Part shown: positions 8,388 through 17,923 of the stretch, in pieces
Position numbering within the stretch: position 1 is the first letter of the stretch
Layout of the letters: every line of letters begins with the position of its first letter
DNA from: Nitrospirales bacterium
GTDB taxonomy: Bacteria; Nitrospirota; Nitrospiria; Nitrospirales; UBA8639
Length of the DNA: 36,530 bases
NCBI GenBank assembly: GCA_029261235.1
Contig: JAJDBS010000260.1
Span: 1-36,530, forward strand
Direction of reading: 5' to 3'
The notes under the pieces: generated by a model
The model's database searches: none
What the model was told of the DNA's origin: nothing
What the model saw: the letters and a program-made list of their open reading frames with translations, nothing else
Program-made: the position numbers and the translations under genes

Positions 8388-9884
8388 ATGAGTAGTCAAA
8401 ATACCACATCAGTGATCATTCTAGCGGCAGGGCAGGGTACTCGAATGAAGTCCGAGATACCGAAAGTGTTGCATTGCGTCGCGGGACGTCCGATGTTGGG
8501 CTACGCGATGCTTTTAGCGCGCCATGTTGCCACTACAAATGTTGCAGTTGTGGTTGGTCATGGGTCGGATAAGCTGCGTACGTATTTACAACAGGAAGCA
8601 TTACAATTCGAACCGTATCTTGTTGTGGAGCAAACGGAACAATTAGGGACAGGGCATGCCGTTCAACAAGCGTATCCTGCCCTGACTGCTGCTTCTCCTC
8701 CGCTGGCTCATCAGTATGTGATTATGTGTGGTGACACCCCTTTACTCACCGCGGAAACTCTCTCAGCATTAGTGGAGTATCATCAAACAGAGCGCGCGAC
8801 GCTCACCTTGTTAACCACTCACTTGTCAGATCCGAGCGGATATGGGCGGGTCCTTCGCGGTACAGAAGGAACGGTGTGCCGCATAGTTGAGGATCGAGAT
8901 GCCTCACCAGAAGAGAAACAGGTATCTGAAATTAATGTTGGCACCTATGTCGTGGAAGCTCAGTTTCTTGAAACAGCTCTTGGGAAATTGAGTCCTCAAA
9001 ACGCGCAGGGTGAATATTACCTGACCGATATTATCGAGATGGCCGTGAAGGATAGACAGAAAGTGGTTGCCTGGGTGACGAAGGATTCTCTTGAAACCAC
9101 TGGAGTGAATAATCGAGTGCATCTGGCCTTGGCAGAAAAAGAAATGCGCCGCCGCATTTGTGAACGGTTGATGTTGGATGGGGTGACGATATTGGATCCT
9201 GATCGGGTGGTGGTTGATCATCAGGTGACTGTCGGCCGGGATACCGTCCTCCACCCAGGCGTCGTCCTCGAGGGCCAGACTGAGGTAGGCGAATGCTGCA
9301 CGATTCGTGCGAATTCACGACTATCGAATTCTGTGGTGCATCGAGGCGTTACGATTCAAGATGCCTGCGTGCTTCAAGAGGCCACGGTTGAAGACGAAGC
9401 GGTGATTGGTCCAATGGCTCACCTGCGTCCAGGGACCGTGATTCATGGAAAGGCCAAGGTCGGAAATTTTGTGGAACTTAAAAAAACCGAGGTTGGAGAA
9501 AATTCAAAGGTGAATCACCTCAGCTATCTTGGAGATACATGGATTGGCCGCAATGTGAATGTTGGTGCGGGAACCATTACCTGTAATTATGACGGCTATC
9601 GAAAAGCACAAACCGTCATTGAAGATGATGTCTTTATTGGAAGCGATGTACAACTTATCGCTCCCGTCACAATTGGGAAGGGTGCACTCATCGCTGCTGG
9701 GACGACTGTCACGAATAACGTTCCTGCTGATGCGCTAGGTATATCTCGTGTATTACAAATTACGAAAGAAGGCACGGCAGCACGTCGTCGGGCGTTGTTG
9801 GATCCCTCGGTTCTTCAAAGCGGTCAGGTTGAAGAGAGGCCTTCAGCAGCGCCGATTCTTCAGAAAGAGCAAAAATCATCATAA
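8388..9884 (+). CDS. glmU: Bifunctional UDP-GlcNAc pyrophosphorylase / glucosamine-1-phosphate acetyltransferase
   Basis: Carries out the last two steps to UDP-N-acetylglucosamine, the precursor of peptidoglycan and lipopolysaccharide: acetylation of glucosamine-1-phosphate, then uridylylation. The N-terminal half has the nucleotidyltransferase signature LAAGQGTRMKSEIPKVLH and GTGHAVQQA. The C-terminal half is a left-handed beta helix of hexapeptide repeats (for example IGPMAHLRPGTVIHGKAKVG) with the diagnostic NVGAGTITCNYDG. Both halves are complete, and the 498 residues slightly exceed the usual 450-460 because of a C-terminal tail. The start is ATG 8388, directly after TTG 8385, with GGCGGAG just upstream. 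glmS follows, so the hexosamine pathway is grouped. Confidence 0.96.
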   Translation: MSSQNTTSVIILAAGQGTRMKSEIPKVLHCVAGRPMLGYAMLLARHVATTNVAVVVGHGSDKLRTYLQQEALQFEPYLVVEQTEQLGTGHAVQQAYPALTAASPPLAHQYVIMCGDTPLLTAETLSALVEYHQTERATLTLLTTHLSDPSGYGRVLRGTEGTVCRIVEDRDASPEEKQVSEINVGTYVVEAQFLETALGKLSPQNAQGEYYLTDIIEMAVKDRQKVVAWVTKDSLETTGVNNRVHLALAEKEMRRRICERLMLDGVTILDPDRVVVDHQVTVGRDTVLHPGVVLEGQTEVGECCTIRANSRLSNSVVHRGVTIQDACVLQEATVEDEAVIGPMAHLRPGTVIHGKAKVGNFVELKKTEVGENSKVNHLSYLGDTWIGRNVNVGAGTITCNYDGYRKAQTVIEDDVFIGSDVQLIAPVTIGKGALIAAGTTVTNNVPADALGISRVLQITKEGTAARRRALLDPSVLQSGQVEERPSAAPILQKEQKSS

Positions 9885-10017
9885 ACACTCTTTTCCCCCT
9901 CTCGATTGCCCGTGCGAAGATCTTCATGTCAGCTTAAGTTTTTCTATGAACTCACCGAAATATCATATATCTTTATACAATGTTCTATAAATTAACCAAA
10001 TAAGGACGTGTAGGCGT

Positions 10018-11847
10018 ATGTGTGGGATTATTGGGTATGTTGGGCGCGAATCTTCCGTGCCGATTTTGTTATCTGGGTTACGGCGACTGGAATACCGTGG
10101 ATATGATTCCGCCGGTATCGCCATGCAGCACAATGGAAATCTTGAAATTCGACGAAGTGAAGGCAAGCTCGTCAATTTGGAAGCGATACTCCAGAAGGAT
10201 CCGCTTGAAGGCCACACAGGTATTGGTCATACGCGGTGGGCGACACATGGTCGGCCATCTGAACAAAATGCGCATCCCCACCGTTCCGGAGACGTGGTCC
10301 TTGTTCATAATGGCATTATCGAAAACTTTCTGACCTTACGACATCGCTTGGAGTCGGAAGGACATCGATTTGAATCAGAAACGGATACCGAAGTGATTGC
10401 CCATTTACTGTCTTCCGCCGTCAAGCGTGGGAGTCGTTTAGATGAGGCTGTTCGGCAGGTGGCGCATGAGTTACATGGCAGTTATGCCATTGCGGTCATG
10501 TCTCTCACTGAACCCAATCGCATTGTTGTCAGTCGTTCAGGGTGTCCGTTGGTCATTGGATTGAATGAAACAGGTGCGTTTTTGGCTTCAGATGTCACTC
10601 CGTTATTGGAACATACCCGAGAAGTGGTGTTTTTAGAAGATGGTGAAGTGGCCATATTGGAAGAATCCGAAATTAAGGTTTTTAATCCTGAGGGGCAGCC
10701 AAAGGATTTTCAGGCAGAAACTATTCATTGGGATGCGGAAGCTGCTGAAAAAGGCGGCTATCCAAATTTTATGATGAAGGAAATTCATGAACAGCCTCAA
10801 GTCATCATGGATACACTTCGAGGGCGTTTTAATTACGAAACGGGAGAGGCCGATCTTTCTGATTTGGCCATGACGAACGAAGAGCTGTTAGGGGCAAGAA
10901 GATTTTGGATTGTGGCGTGCGGCACATCCTGGCATGCCGGGTTAGTCGGAAAATATCTTTTTGAAGAGATGGTTCGTCGACCGATTCAAGTCGACATAGG
11001 CTCTGAATTTCGTTATCGCGAACCGATGATTGAACCCAATGACCTGTTTATTGCCATTTCACAGTCTGGTGAAACGGCTGACACGTTGGCGGCCGCGCGA
11101 GAAGCCAAGCGGCGTGGAGCACGTGTTTTGGCAATTGTGAATGCTGTGGGGAGTACATTAGCCCGTGAAGCCGATGGGGTGATTTATACGCGCTGTGGCC
11201 CAGAGATCAGCGTGGCGTCAACCAAAGCCTTTACGGGGCAAGTGATTGCTTTGTATTTATTGGTTTTGCACGTTGGACGTGTACACGAGGTGTTGAGTCC
11301 TGAAGAAGGACGGTGGTGGCTTGATCATTTTCTTTTGCTGCCTGGCCAAGTCGAGCATATTTTAAAACAGGAAAGTACGATTGAATCTATCGCCAAGCAG
11401 TATGCGCAAAAACGAAATTTCTTGTACTTAGGCCGAGGTGTTAATTATCCCATTGCTTTAGAGGGCGCCCTCAAACTCAAAGAAATTTCCTATATTCATG
11501 CGGAAGGGTATGCGGCAGGAGAAATGAAGCATGGTCCGATAGCCTTAATTGATAGCGACATGCCAGTCGTTGTCCTTTCCCCCAAAGATCGTCTGTATGA
11601 AAAGTCTGTGAGTAATTTGATGGAAGTGCGAGCAAGAAATGCCCCTGTCATTGCTTTTGTCACCGAAGGCGATCATGCATTAGATCAGGTGGCTGATCAT
11701 GTGTTTGCCATTCCTGACGTCCATCCTTTACTGACACCCATTCTGTTTACTGTCGGTCTTCAACTCTTGGCCTATCATATTGCCGTTCAGCGTGATTTGG
11801 ATGTCGACCGACCTCGCAACCTTGCCAAAAGTGTGACTGTGGAATAG
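10018..11847 (+). CDS. glmS: Glutamine-fructose-6-phosphate aminotransferase (isomerizing)
   Basis: Makes glucosamine-6-phosphate from fructose-6-phosphate and glutamine, the committed step of amino-sugar synthesis. The 609 residues are full length. The N-terminal glutaminase domain begins MCGIIGYVG, with Cys2 as the nucleophile after Met removal, and has HTRWATHG and HNGIIENF. Two SIS domains follow (GTSWHAGLVGKYLFEE, SQSGETADT, VASTKAFT), and the C-terminus is the hallmark DVDRPRNLAKSVTVE. AAGGA lies about 11 nt before the ATG. The 130-nt gap to glmU has no clear terminator, so co-transcription is possible. Confidence 0.98.
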   Translation: MCGIIGYVGRESSVPILLSGLRRLEYRGYDSAGIAMQHNGNLEIRRSEGKLVNLEAILQKDPLEGHTGIGHTRWATHGRPSEQNAHPHRSGDVVLVHNGIIENFLTLRHRLESEGHRFESETDTEVIAHLLSSAVKRGSRLDEAVRQVAHELHGSYAIAVMSLTEPNRIVVSRSGCPLVIGLNETGAFLASDVTPLLEHTREVVFLEDGEVAILEESEIKVFNPEGQPKDFQAETIHWDAEAAEKGGYPNFMMKEIHEQPQVIMDTLRGRFNYETGEADLSDLAMTNEELLGARRFWIVACGTSWHAGLVGKYLFEEMVRRPIQVDIGSEFRYREPMIEPNDLFIAISQSGETADTLAAAREAKRRGARVLAIVNAVGSTLAREADGVIYTRCGPEISVASTKAFTGQVIALYLLVLHVGRVHEVLSPEEGRWWLDHFLLLPGQVEHILKQESTIESIAKQYAQKRNFLYLGRGVNYPIALEGALKLKEISYIHAEGYAAGEMKHGPIALIDSDMPVVVLSPKDRLYEKSVSNLMEVRARNAPVIAFVTEGDHALDQVADHVFAIPDVHPLLTPILFTVGLQLLAYHIAVQRDLDVDRPRNLAKSVTVE

Positions 11848-11938
11848 TCAAAGAGACTAGGGTTTGGTTTCATTCTTCTTTTTTCCGCTAGCCGTAACAG
11901 TGTGTTAACTGGATTATCCTCATCCAAAAGATAACCAT

Positions 11939-13036
11939 ATGATGGACACGATGATTGTGACCGGGGGTGCTGGGTTTATTGGAGCGAATTTTGTTCGCAT
12001 GATTTTAGCCGAGACCAATGCACGAGTTGTCGTCGTCGATAAATTAACCTATGCCGGTCATCGAGAAAACCTGGAGGACCTGTGGGATAATTCTCGGTTG
12101 AATTTTATTCAAGCTGACATTGCTGATGAAGTCGAAATGGCCAAGGCGGTGGAGACGTATGGTCCTCAATGGGTGGTGAATTTTGCGGCTGAATCGCATG
12201 TCGATCGATCAATCGACAATCCCTATCCTTTTATTCATACGAATGTGACGGGGACATTGGTCTTACTCGATACGGTCAGACGCTTTCTAAGCAAAGCTGA
12301 GGCGGGCCAGCGGGAACGGTTTCGATTTCTACATGTATCCACTGATGAAGTCTATGGAACGTTAGGCGCAACAGGTTTGTTTACGGAAGAAACCTGCTAC
12401 GCTCCGAATTCTCCCTATGCAGCGTCAAAGGCCAGTGCAGATCATTTGGTCAGGGCATATTTTCATACCTATGGTGTTCCCACGATCGTGAGCAATTGTT
12501 CGAATAATTACGGCCCCTATCAGTTTCCTGAGAAACTCATTCCTCTTATGGTCTTGAACGCCTTAGAAGGCAAATCTCTGCCGATTTATGGGAACGGCCA
12601 GCATATTCGCGATTGGTTATTTGTCGAAGATCACTGCGCAGGGATCTTGCGCGCACTGCAGGATGGTACACCTGGTGAAAAGTATAATTTAGGTGGTCGA
12701 TCTGAACATTCAAATGTCGAGGTTGTTGATGCAGTTTGTCGTATCCTGGACCAACTTGTTCCCTGTGAGTCGAATCCTGTTCTTGCTGAACGTGGAATCC
12801 GACAGTATGTGGATCTTAAGACGTTTGTGACAGATCGTCCTGGCCATGATTTTCGCTATGGAATCGATATCGCAAAGATCCAATCTGAATTGGGATGGGC
12901 CCCTAGCCACACGTTTGAGGCAGGTTTACAGCGAACCATTCAATGGTATGTGGACAACAGAGATTGGTGTGAAGCCGTCACCAATCAATCCTACCAACGA
13001 GAAAGACTTGGATTATCAGAGACAATGGTGAATTAA
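11939..13036 (+). CDS. rfbB: dTDP-glucose 4,6-dehydratase
   Basis: Second step of dTDP-L-rhamnose synthesis, making dTDP-4-keto-6-deoxyglucose with bound NAD. The 365 residues are an extended SDR: the Rossmann motif TGGAGFIGANFVR near the start, HVSTDEVYGTLG carrying the Thr-Asp-Glu catalytic triad, then SPYAASKASADH, with the Tyr-x-x-x-Lys pair. NCSNNYGPYQFPEKLIP and the C-terminal RPGHDFRYGID are further family marks. Two consecutive ATG codons begin the gene (11939 and 11942). It opens the rfbB-rfbA-rfbC-rfbD set with gaps of 30 and 10 nt and an overlap, so this is almost certainly one operon. Confidence 0.97.
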   Translation: MMDTMIVTGGAGFIGANFVRMILAETNARVVVVDKLTYAGHRENLEDLWDNSRLNFIQADIADEVEMAKAVETYGPQWVVNFAAESHVDRSIDNPYPFIHTNVTGTLVLLDTVRRFLSKAEAGQRERFRFLHVSTDEVYGTLGATGLFTEETCYAPNSPYAASKASADHLVRAYFHTYGVPTIVSNCSNNYGPYQFPEKLIPLMVLNALEGKSLPIYGNGQHIRDWLFVEDHCAGILRALQDGTPGEKYNLGGRSEHSNVEVVDAVCRILDQLVPCESNPVLAERGIRQYVDLKTFVTDRPGHDFRYGIDIAKIQSELGWAPSHTFEAGLQRTIQWYVDNRDWCEAVTNQSYQRERLGLSETMVN

Positions 13037-13066
13037 CTGTCATTGGCTAGTTTCTGAGGAGCGCAG

Positions 13067-13969
13067 GTGCATTCGTCAGGCAGAGATCATCACATGGCAC
13101 GATTAAAAGGCATTATTTTAGCAGGTGGCTCTGGGTCACGACTTTATCCTCTCACGCATGCTGTGAGTAAGCAACTGGTACCGGTTTTTGATAAACCGAT
13201 GATTTATTATCCCCTGTCGACTCTCATGTTGGCCGGCATTCAAGATATTCTTGTCATCACCACCCCACATGAACAAGATGGGTTTATTCGGTTGTTGGGC
13301 GACGGCAGTCATTTGGGATTGAACATCATCTATCGGACACAGGCCAGACCCGAAGGGATTGCTCAAGCCTTTGTCATCGGTCGAGACTTTATTGGCCAGG
13401 ATCGGGTGGCGCTTATTCTCGGAGATAATATTTTCTACGGACATGGGCTGTCAGGGTACTTGCAAGATGCTGCTGCTCAGATGGAGGGTGCTCAAGTGTT
13501 TGCCTACCAAGTGCGTGACCCAGAACGGTATGGAGTTGTGACATTTGATGCAGAGGGACAAGCCACAAGTTTAGAAGAAAAACCGGTTCAGCCAAAATCG
13601 TCTTTTGCCGTAACTGGGTTGTATTTTTATGATAATCATGTCGTGTCTATCGCTGATGCCCTCCAACCTTCAGCCAGAGGTGAATTAGAAATTACCGATG
13701 TGAATCGTACGTATTTGGAGGCCAATTCCCTCCAAGTTAGAGTGCTCAGTCGAGGCATAGCCTGGTTAGATACGGGGACGCATGAGTCGCTCATGCAAGC
13801 TGCCCAGTATATCCAAGTACTACAAGAACGGCAGGGTTTGATGGTGGCCTGTCCAGAAGAAATTGCGTACACCATGGGATATATTCAAGCTGATGATGTT
13901 GGACGGTTAGCAGCGGGGATGAAAGATAATGCCTACGGACAATACCTGCTAAGCTTGGTAAATAGCTAA
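13067..13969 (+). CDS. rfbA: Glucose-1-phosphate thymidylyltransferase
   Basis: First step of dTDP-rhamnose synthesis: dTTP plus glucose-1-phosphate to dTDP-glucose. The signature [16 protein letters not shown] lies near the N-terminus, followed by [16 protein letters not shown], the metal and sugar-binding segments [10 protein letters not shown] and [11 protein letters not shown], and [12 protein letters not shown]. The drawn start is GTG 13067, which has a strong GAGGAG about 7 nt upstream. ATG 13094 would give [12 protein letters not shown], closer to the usual family N-terminus, and would shorten the 300-residue product by nine. It lies between rfbB and rfbC. Confidence 0.95.
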   Translation: MHSSGRDHHMARLKGIILAGGSGSRLYPLTHAVSKQLVPVFDKPMIYYPLSTLMLAGIQDILVITTPHEQDGFIRLLGDGSHLGLNIIYRTQARPEGIAQAFVIGRDFIGQDRVALILGDNIFYGHGLSGYLQDAAAQMEGAQVFAYQVRDPERYGVVTFDAEGQATSLEEKPVQPKSSFAVTGLYFYDNHVVSIADALQPSARGELEITDVNRTYLEANSLQVRVLSRGIAWLDTGTHESLMQAAQYIQVLQERQGLMVACPEEIAYTMGYIQADDVGRLAAGMKDNAYGQYLLSLVNS

Positions 13970-13984
13970 ACCGAAGGGATGTTG

Positions 13985-14539
13985 ATGAATATTCTGACGA
14001 CCAAGTTGCCAGGTGTGCTCATTATTGAACCCGTTGTCTTCCGAGATGAACGCGGATGGTTTCTGGAAACCTACCATGCTCCAAAATATCAAAATGGAGG
14101 AATACCGTTATCGTTTGTACAGGATAATTGTTCTTTGTCCGTTCGTGGAACGCTTCGAGGTTTACATGCACAACTTTCACGACCTCAGGGTAAATTGGTG
14201 AGGGTGATCAAAGGAGAAATTTTTGATGTTGCGGTGGATATTCGGCCTGATTCTCCAACCTTTGCTTCTTGGGAAAGTGTGTTATTGACGGCTGAAAATT
14301 TCAAGCAACTCTATGTCCCACCTGGGTTTGCTCATGGGTTTTGCGTCCTATCTGACATTGCTGAGGTTGAATACAAATGTACTGATGTGTATGTACCAGG
14401 AGATGAGATTGCTATTGCGTGGAATGATGAACAAATTGGTATTGACTGGCCTATGGCGTCTCCAATTCTTTCTCAGAAAGATGCGGCTGGGCAATCATTG
14501 CAGATGCTGGTTGGGCAACTTTCTGAATTGCCCATATGA
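13985..14539 (+). CDS. rfbC: dTDP-4-dehydrorhamnose 3,5-epimerase
   Basis: Third step of dTDP-rhamnose synthesis, epimerising C3 and C5 of the keto sugar. The 184-residue cupin-fold protein shows [32 protein letters not shown] (with the catalytic-base His), [20 protein letters not shown] and [15 protein letters not shown]. An ATG at 13979 lies in frame, but the GAAGGG just before it leaves a proper 6-nt spacing only to ATG 13985, so the latter is preferred. Its TGA overlaps the rfbD start as ATGA, implying translational coupling. Confidence 0.95.
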   Translation: MNILTTKLPGVLIIEPVVFRDERGWFLETYHAPKYQNGGIPLSFVQDNCSLSVRGTLRGLHAQLSRPQGKLVRVIKGEIFDVAVDIRPDSPTFASWESVLLTAENFKQLYVPPGFAHGFCVLSDIAEVEYKCTDVYVPGDEIAIAWNDEQIGIDWPMASPILSQKDAAGQSLQMLVGQLSELPI

Positions 14540-15381
14540 AATTTCGCAAGGTTGTTGTCACTGGCGCGCAAGGGCAATTAGGCCAGGCCTTACAAGAGGC
14601 GTTTGTTGAACATGAAGTTGTGAGTCTAGATATTACTGATCTAGATATCAGTCAACTTGAACCGGTCCGAAAGACCTTGGAGCATATCCGCCCTGATATC
14701 GTGATCAACGCCGCGGCGTTTACACAAGTCGATCAAGCGGAAAACGATCAGGAATCGGCCTACCGTGGAAATGCGTTAGGTCCAAGAAACCTCGCGCGGG
14801 CCACAGAAGAAATGGGAATCCCTCTCGTACATTTCTCCACGGATTATGTCTTTGATGGATCTCAGTCTCGCCCCTATCATGAGTTTGATCGCACCAACCC
14901 TCGCTCGGTTTATGGGCAAAGTAAGTTGGCTGGGGAGGAAGAAGTACAAAAGAATAATCCACGAAATTATATCATCCGAACGGCTTGGCTCTATCATGTG
15001 GTTGGGAAAAACTTTCCTCTCACGATGTTGCGATTGGCCAATCAGGAACAGGTTCGGGTGGTGAGCGATCAATTCGGATCTCCGACATATGCTCCACATT
15101 TGGCTAAAGCGGTCTCTTGTTTAATTGAAACCGAATCATATGGAACCTTTCATTTGGCTGGATCTGGAGGAACGAGTTGGTATGATTTCACGCAAGCGCT
15201 CTATCAGGCTTCTGACATTCAAACCGCCGTGGTGCCCATCACGTCTGCAGATTATCCCTTGCCCGCTCCTAGACCCGCGTATTCGATTCTGACATCTTTG
15301 CAGGATCCAGCCATTTCCTTACCACCATGGGAGGTAGGGGTTCGGGATTTTACCACTCAACTGAAAGAGAGCAAGACGTGA
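14536..15381 (+). CDS. rfbD: dTDP-4-dehydrorhamnose reductase
   Basis: Final NAD(P)H-dependent step to dTDP-L-rhamnose. The 281 residues show [13 protein letters not shown] (Rossmann), [25 protein letters not shown] and [13 protein letters not shown] with the Tyr-x-x-x-Lys pair. The start ATG overlaps the rfbC stop. The product is the donor for rhamnosyltransferases, none of which lie in this window, so the glycan that uses it is encoded elsewhere. Confidence 0.95.
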   Translation: MKFRKVVVTGAQGQLGQALQEAFVEHEVVSLDITDLDISQLEPVRKTLEHIRPDIVINAAAFTQVDQAENDQESAYRGNALGPRNLARATEEMGIPLVHFSTDYVFDGSQSRPYHEFDRTNPRSVYGQSKLAGEEEVQKNNPRNYIIRTAWLYHVVGKNFPLTMLRLANQEQVRVVSDQFGSPTYAPHLAKAVSCLIETESYGTFHLAGSGGTSWYDFTQALYQASDIQTAVVPITSADYPLPAPRPAYSILTSLQDPAISLPPWEVGVRDFTTQLKESKT

Positions 15382-15428
15382 TGGCGCTCTGCTTTTTCAA
15401 ACACATGAAATGGAGCCTGCTCTAACGT

Positions 15429-16241
15429 ATGGGATATGTCGAAGCAATAGTCTTAGCCGTCATACAAGGGCTTACCGAATTTTTACCTGTCTCCTCTTCT
15501 GGCCATTTAGTTATGGCGCAGCATTGGTTTGGGCAATTTAGCGAAGAAAATTTGCTGTATGATGTGATGTTGCATATGGCCACGGTCACTGCGATCCTTC
15601 TCTATTTCAGGCAAGACCTTTTGACGCTAGCAAAAGGGTATGTGGGGCTGCCCACCGAGGCGGGGAGTATGTTCCAGGGGTGCGAACGTCAGACCATTCA
15701 TTATGTATTATTGGCCTCCGTGCCCACGGCGATCATTGGTTTAGGTGTGCAGTCTATTGGCATTGAAACGTTGGCACAGCCATCGCTTGTGGCTGTCATG
15801 TTTTTAATCACCGGTGTGATCCTGTGGGTGACTCGAGACGGGACTTCAGATCGAACGGCGAAGGACATGACACCTAGGGATGCGCTCCTGATTGGAATCA
15901 TTCAAGGTGCAGCCGTCTTCCCTGGAATTTCTCGTTCAGGTTCCACCATCGCTGGAGGCATGTTCTTGGGGTTGGACCGGGAGCTCGCGGCGCGTTTTTC
16001 CTTATTGATTTCAATGCCAGCGATTGTTGGGGCCACTCTCCTAGAACTCATCAAAGTCTTAGGTGATACCCATGATGCACTTGAAGTCTATTTGGTGGGA
16101 ATGGCGGTGGCGGCGCTGGTTGGATATTGGTCGATCGGGGTCATTCTTCGGTTGGTCCGTCACAATAATTTTTATTTATTTTCGTATTATCTCTGGCCAC
16201 TGGGAACGAGCATTCTCCTCTGGGGAGTATTCAAATCCTGA
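15429..16241 (+). CDS. uppP: Undecaprenyl-diphosphatase
   Basis: Dephosphorylates undecaprenyl pyrophosphate to recycle the lipid carrier for peptidoglycan and surface glycans; also known as BacA, because overexpression gives bacitracin resistance. The 270 residues are mostly membrane helices, with the two active-site loops QGLTEFLPVSSSGHLV near the N-terminus and PGISRSGSTIAGG in the middle. It starts 47 nt after rfbD and fits the envelope-precursor theme of the preceding genes. Confidence 0.96.
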   Translation: MGYVEAIVLAVIQGLTEFLPVSSSGHLVMAQHWFGQFSEENLLYDVMLHMATVTAILLYFRQDLLTLAKGYVGLPTEAGSMFQGCERQTIHYVLLASVPTAIIGLGVQSIGIETLAQPSLVAVMFLITGVILWVTRDGTSDRTAKDMTPRDALLIGIIQGAAVFPGISRSGSTIAGGMFLGLDRELAARFSLLISMPAIVGATLLELIKVLGDTHDALEVYLVGMAVAALVGYWSIGVILRLVRHNNFYLFSYYLWPLGTSILLWGVFKS

Positions 16242-16400
16242 TAGACGTATTCACGAGATTGTTGTCCTGGGGCACGTCCTATCTTCCGGTAGGTTCTCTT
16301 TATTGAGCATATCTCTTGTCCATCTCGATTCAGGATGGAAATCCCTCTGTCACATATTTCCTCCCAGGCTATCCAAAAACGCTGACTTTGCATGGCAACA

Positions 16401-16433
16401 GTCGCATGAGGAAGGTGAAATTGGCCATGCGAC
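16401..16433 (+). promoter_or_regulatory. Perfect 8-bp inverted repeat upstream of the CPBP protease gene
   Basis: GTCGCATG (16401-16408) pairs exactly with CATGCGAC (16426-16433) around a 17-nt purine-rich loop, ending 24 nt before the ATG at 16458. It could be an operator or a leader hairpin. There is no T-run, so it is not an obvious terminator. Confidence 0.3.
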
Positions 16434-16457
16434 ATCTTTGGTCGACCCATAATTGAG

Positions 16458-17912
16458 ATGCCTCAAAATTCTCATCTCCTGCTGGACTCTGAGTCTGACT
16501 CATTCAAAGAACTTCATTTTTCTTCTTACCTGACTGCGCTGTGTCTGATGGTGTGCCTGTCTGGGTTTGCTCTGCTTCTGTGGAGTGTCTCTTCTTCTGA
16601 TGTCATGCCGGAATCATTGACGGCGAGTCGTGATTTAGAGCGACTGGCCAGTCGCATATTGGGTTTGGAGACACAGCTCTCTGATCTCTCGAATGTTGAG
16701 AAAAGTCTCTATCATTTTTGGTGGGATGATCGTCACACTCAAGAACAACTTCGCCACTGGTATGCAGAAATTCCGCAAGATAGACGCAGTCGATTAGATC
16801 AACTGTATATGGGAATTTTCGATGGCGAAGCGATGTTGAGAGCAAATCGACTGGAGTCGAGGCAGGTAGGGATGCCTCTCATTCAACAGACTGTAATATT
16901 TCAGCAGATACTCGATGCCGTATATTTTGAGAGAAATGCAACAGGTGTGGATTATGCTGGTTTACAAGCGCGGTTAGCTGAAGAGGTCCCCGCCAATTGG
17001 TTTTATTTTCAATTGGCGCGACGGTTAGCCGGTCAATCTGGTGATCAGCACTTACGAGAAAATTTCCAACTCCAATTTCAACAATTAACTGATCTTCAAT
17101 TGTGGAAGTGGCGAGGGTTGATCATTGTTGAATGCATTCTAGGAGGAATAGGATTGATGTGTTTCGTCTATATGGTCATCATGCGGTTCAAGTTGTGGCA
17201 GCTCCAGAGTGAAGGAGCGAGCATTCAGCGGGAATTAACTTGGACTTTTCATGAAGGCGTGGCTGCGTTAGTTCGAGGAGGAGCGTTGTCAATTCTTCTC
17301 ATTCTCCTCCTGGCTGCCGTTCCGCATGGAATGACTATTTTGGAGGATTACGGTTCCCTTTTACTGTATCTCCCTACTGTGGCAATGGCCATTGTCTTGC
17401 TGTGTTGGCCAAGAGAACAATCGCTTTTAGGTGTGCTTGGTTGCCATAATTTTTTTCAACGAATTAAATCTTCTCTCCCGCTTTTATTGAGTGTCATGGC
17501 CTTAGGACTCGCGGGTGAATGGCTTATCATGCTTGGCGGTGATGCGTTTGGGATATCCGTCCATTGGACAGAATGGTTTCTTCCGCAATTGGTCTGGGGT
17601 AGCCAGGTGGAATTACTGAAAACTTCACTTGAAGTGGTTGTCTTTGCTCCATTTTTTGAGGAGATAATTTTTCGAGGAATTGTTTTTTCAACGTTACGTG
17701 CAAAATTTGGTTTTTCTGTCTCTCTGATTGGGAGTGCTGGAATATTTGCCTTGGCTCATGGATATGGGCTAATCGCCTTTCTCTCAGTTTTTTGGAGCGG
17801 AATCTTGTGGGCGTGGTTGTATGAGAGAACAGGAAGCATCGTTCCTGGCATGTGTGCCCATGCTATCAATAATGGGCTCGTCGTCTACTTTCTCGTGGCG
17901 CTTTTTCGATAA
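16458..17912 (+). CDS. CPBP-family intramembrane metalloprotease with large N-terminal domain
   Basis: A 484-residue membrane protein whose C-terminal third is a CPBP (Abi/CAAX type II) domain: FFEEIIFRG with the paired glutamates at 401-402, FALAHGYG, and a final CAHAINNGLVVYFLVAL helix. These supply the family's Glu-Glu-x-x-x-Arg and His residues. The N-terminus has one helix near 29-46 (LCLMVCLSGFALLLW), then about 160 residues of soluble, probably extracytoplasmic, helical sequence, then several more membrane helices. That N-terminal domain is not typical of small CPBP proteins and I do not recognise it. The substrate is unknown. The gene follows uppP by 216 nt and converges on an SDR gene 11 nt away. 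Confidence 0.85.
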   Translation: MPQNSHLLLDSESDSFKELHFSSYLTALCLMVCLSGFALLLWSVSSSDVMPESLTASRDLERLASRILGLETQLSDLSNVEKSLYHFWWDDRHTQEQLRHWYAEIPQDRRSRLDQLYMGIFDGEAMLRANRLESRQVGMPLIQQTVIFQQILDAVYFERNATGVDYAGLQARLAEEVPANWFYFQLARRLAGQSGDQHLRENFQLQFQQLTDLQLWKWRGLIIVECILGGIGLMCFVYMVIMRFKLWQLQSEGASIQRELTWTFHEGVAALVRGGALSILLILLLAAVPHGMTILEDYGSLLLYLPTVAMAIVLLCWPREQSLLGVLGCHNFFQRIKSSLPLLLSVMALGLAGEWLIMLGGDAFGISVHWTEWFLPQLVWGSQVELLKTSLEVVVFAPFFEEIIFRGIVFSTLRAKFGFSVSLIGSAGIFALAHGYGLIAFLSVFWSGILWAWLYERTGSIVPGMCAHAINNGLVVYFLVALFR

Positions 17913-17923
17913 GACGCGACGCA

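Noticed and set aside
9885-10017. glmS ribozyme-type leader upstream of glmS
   Set aside because: The leader is short and A/T-rich and shows none of the nested pseudoknot segments; that ribozyme is typical of Firmicutes.
16187-16450. Minus-strand frame of 87 codons between uppP and the CPBP protease gene
   Set aside because: Overlaps the uppP end, has no ribosome binding site and no recognisable content. Treated as chance.
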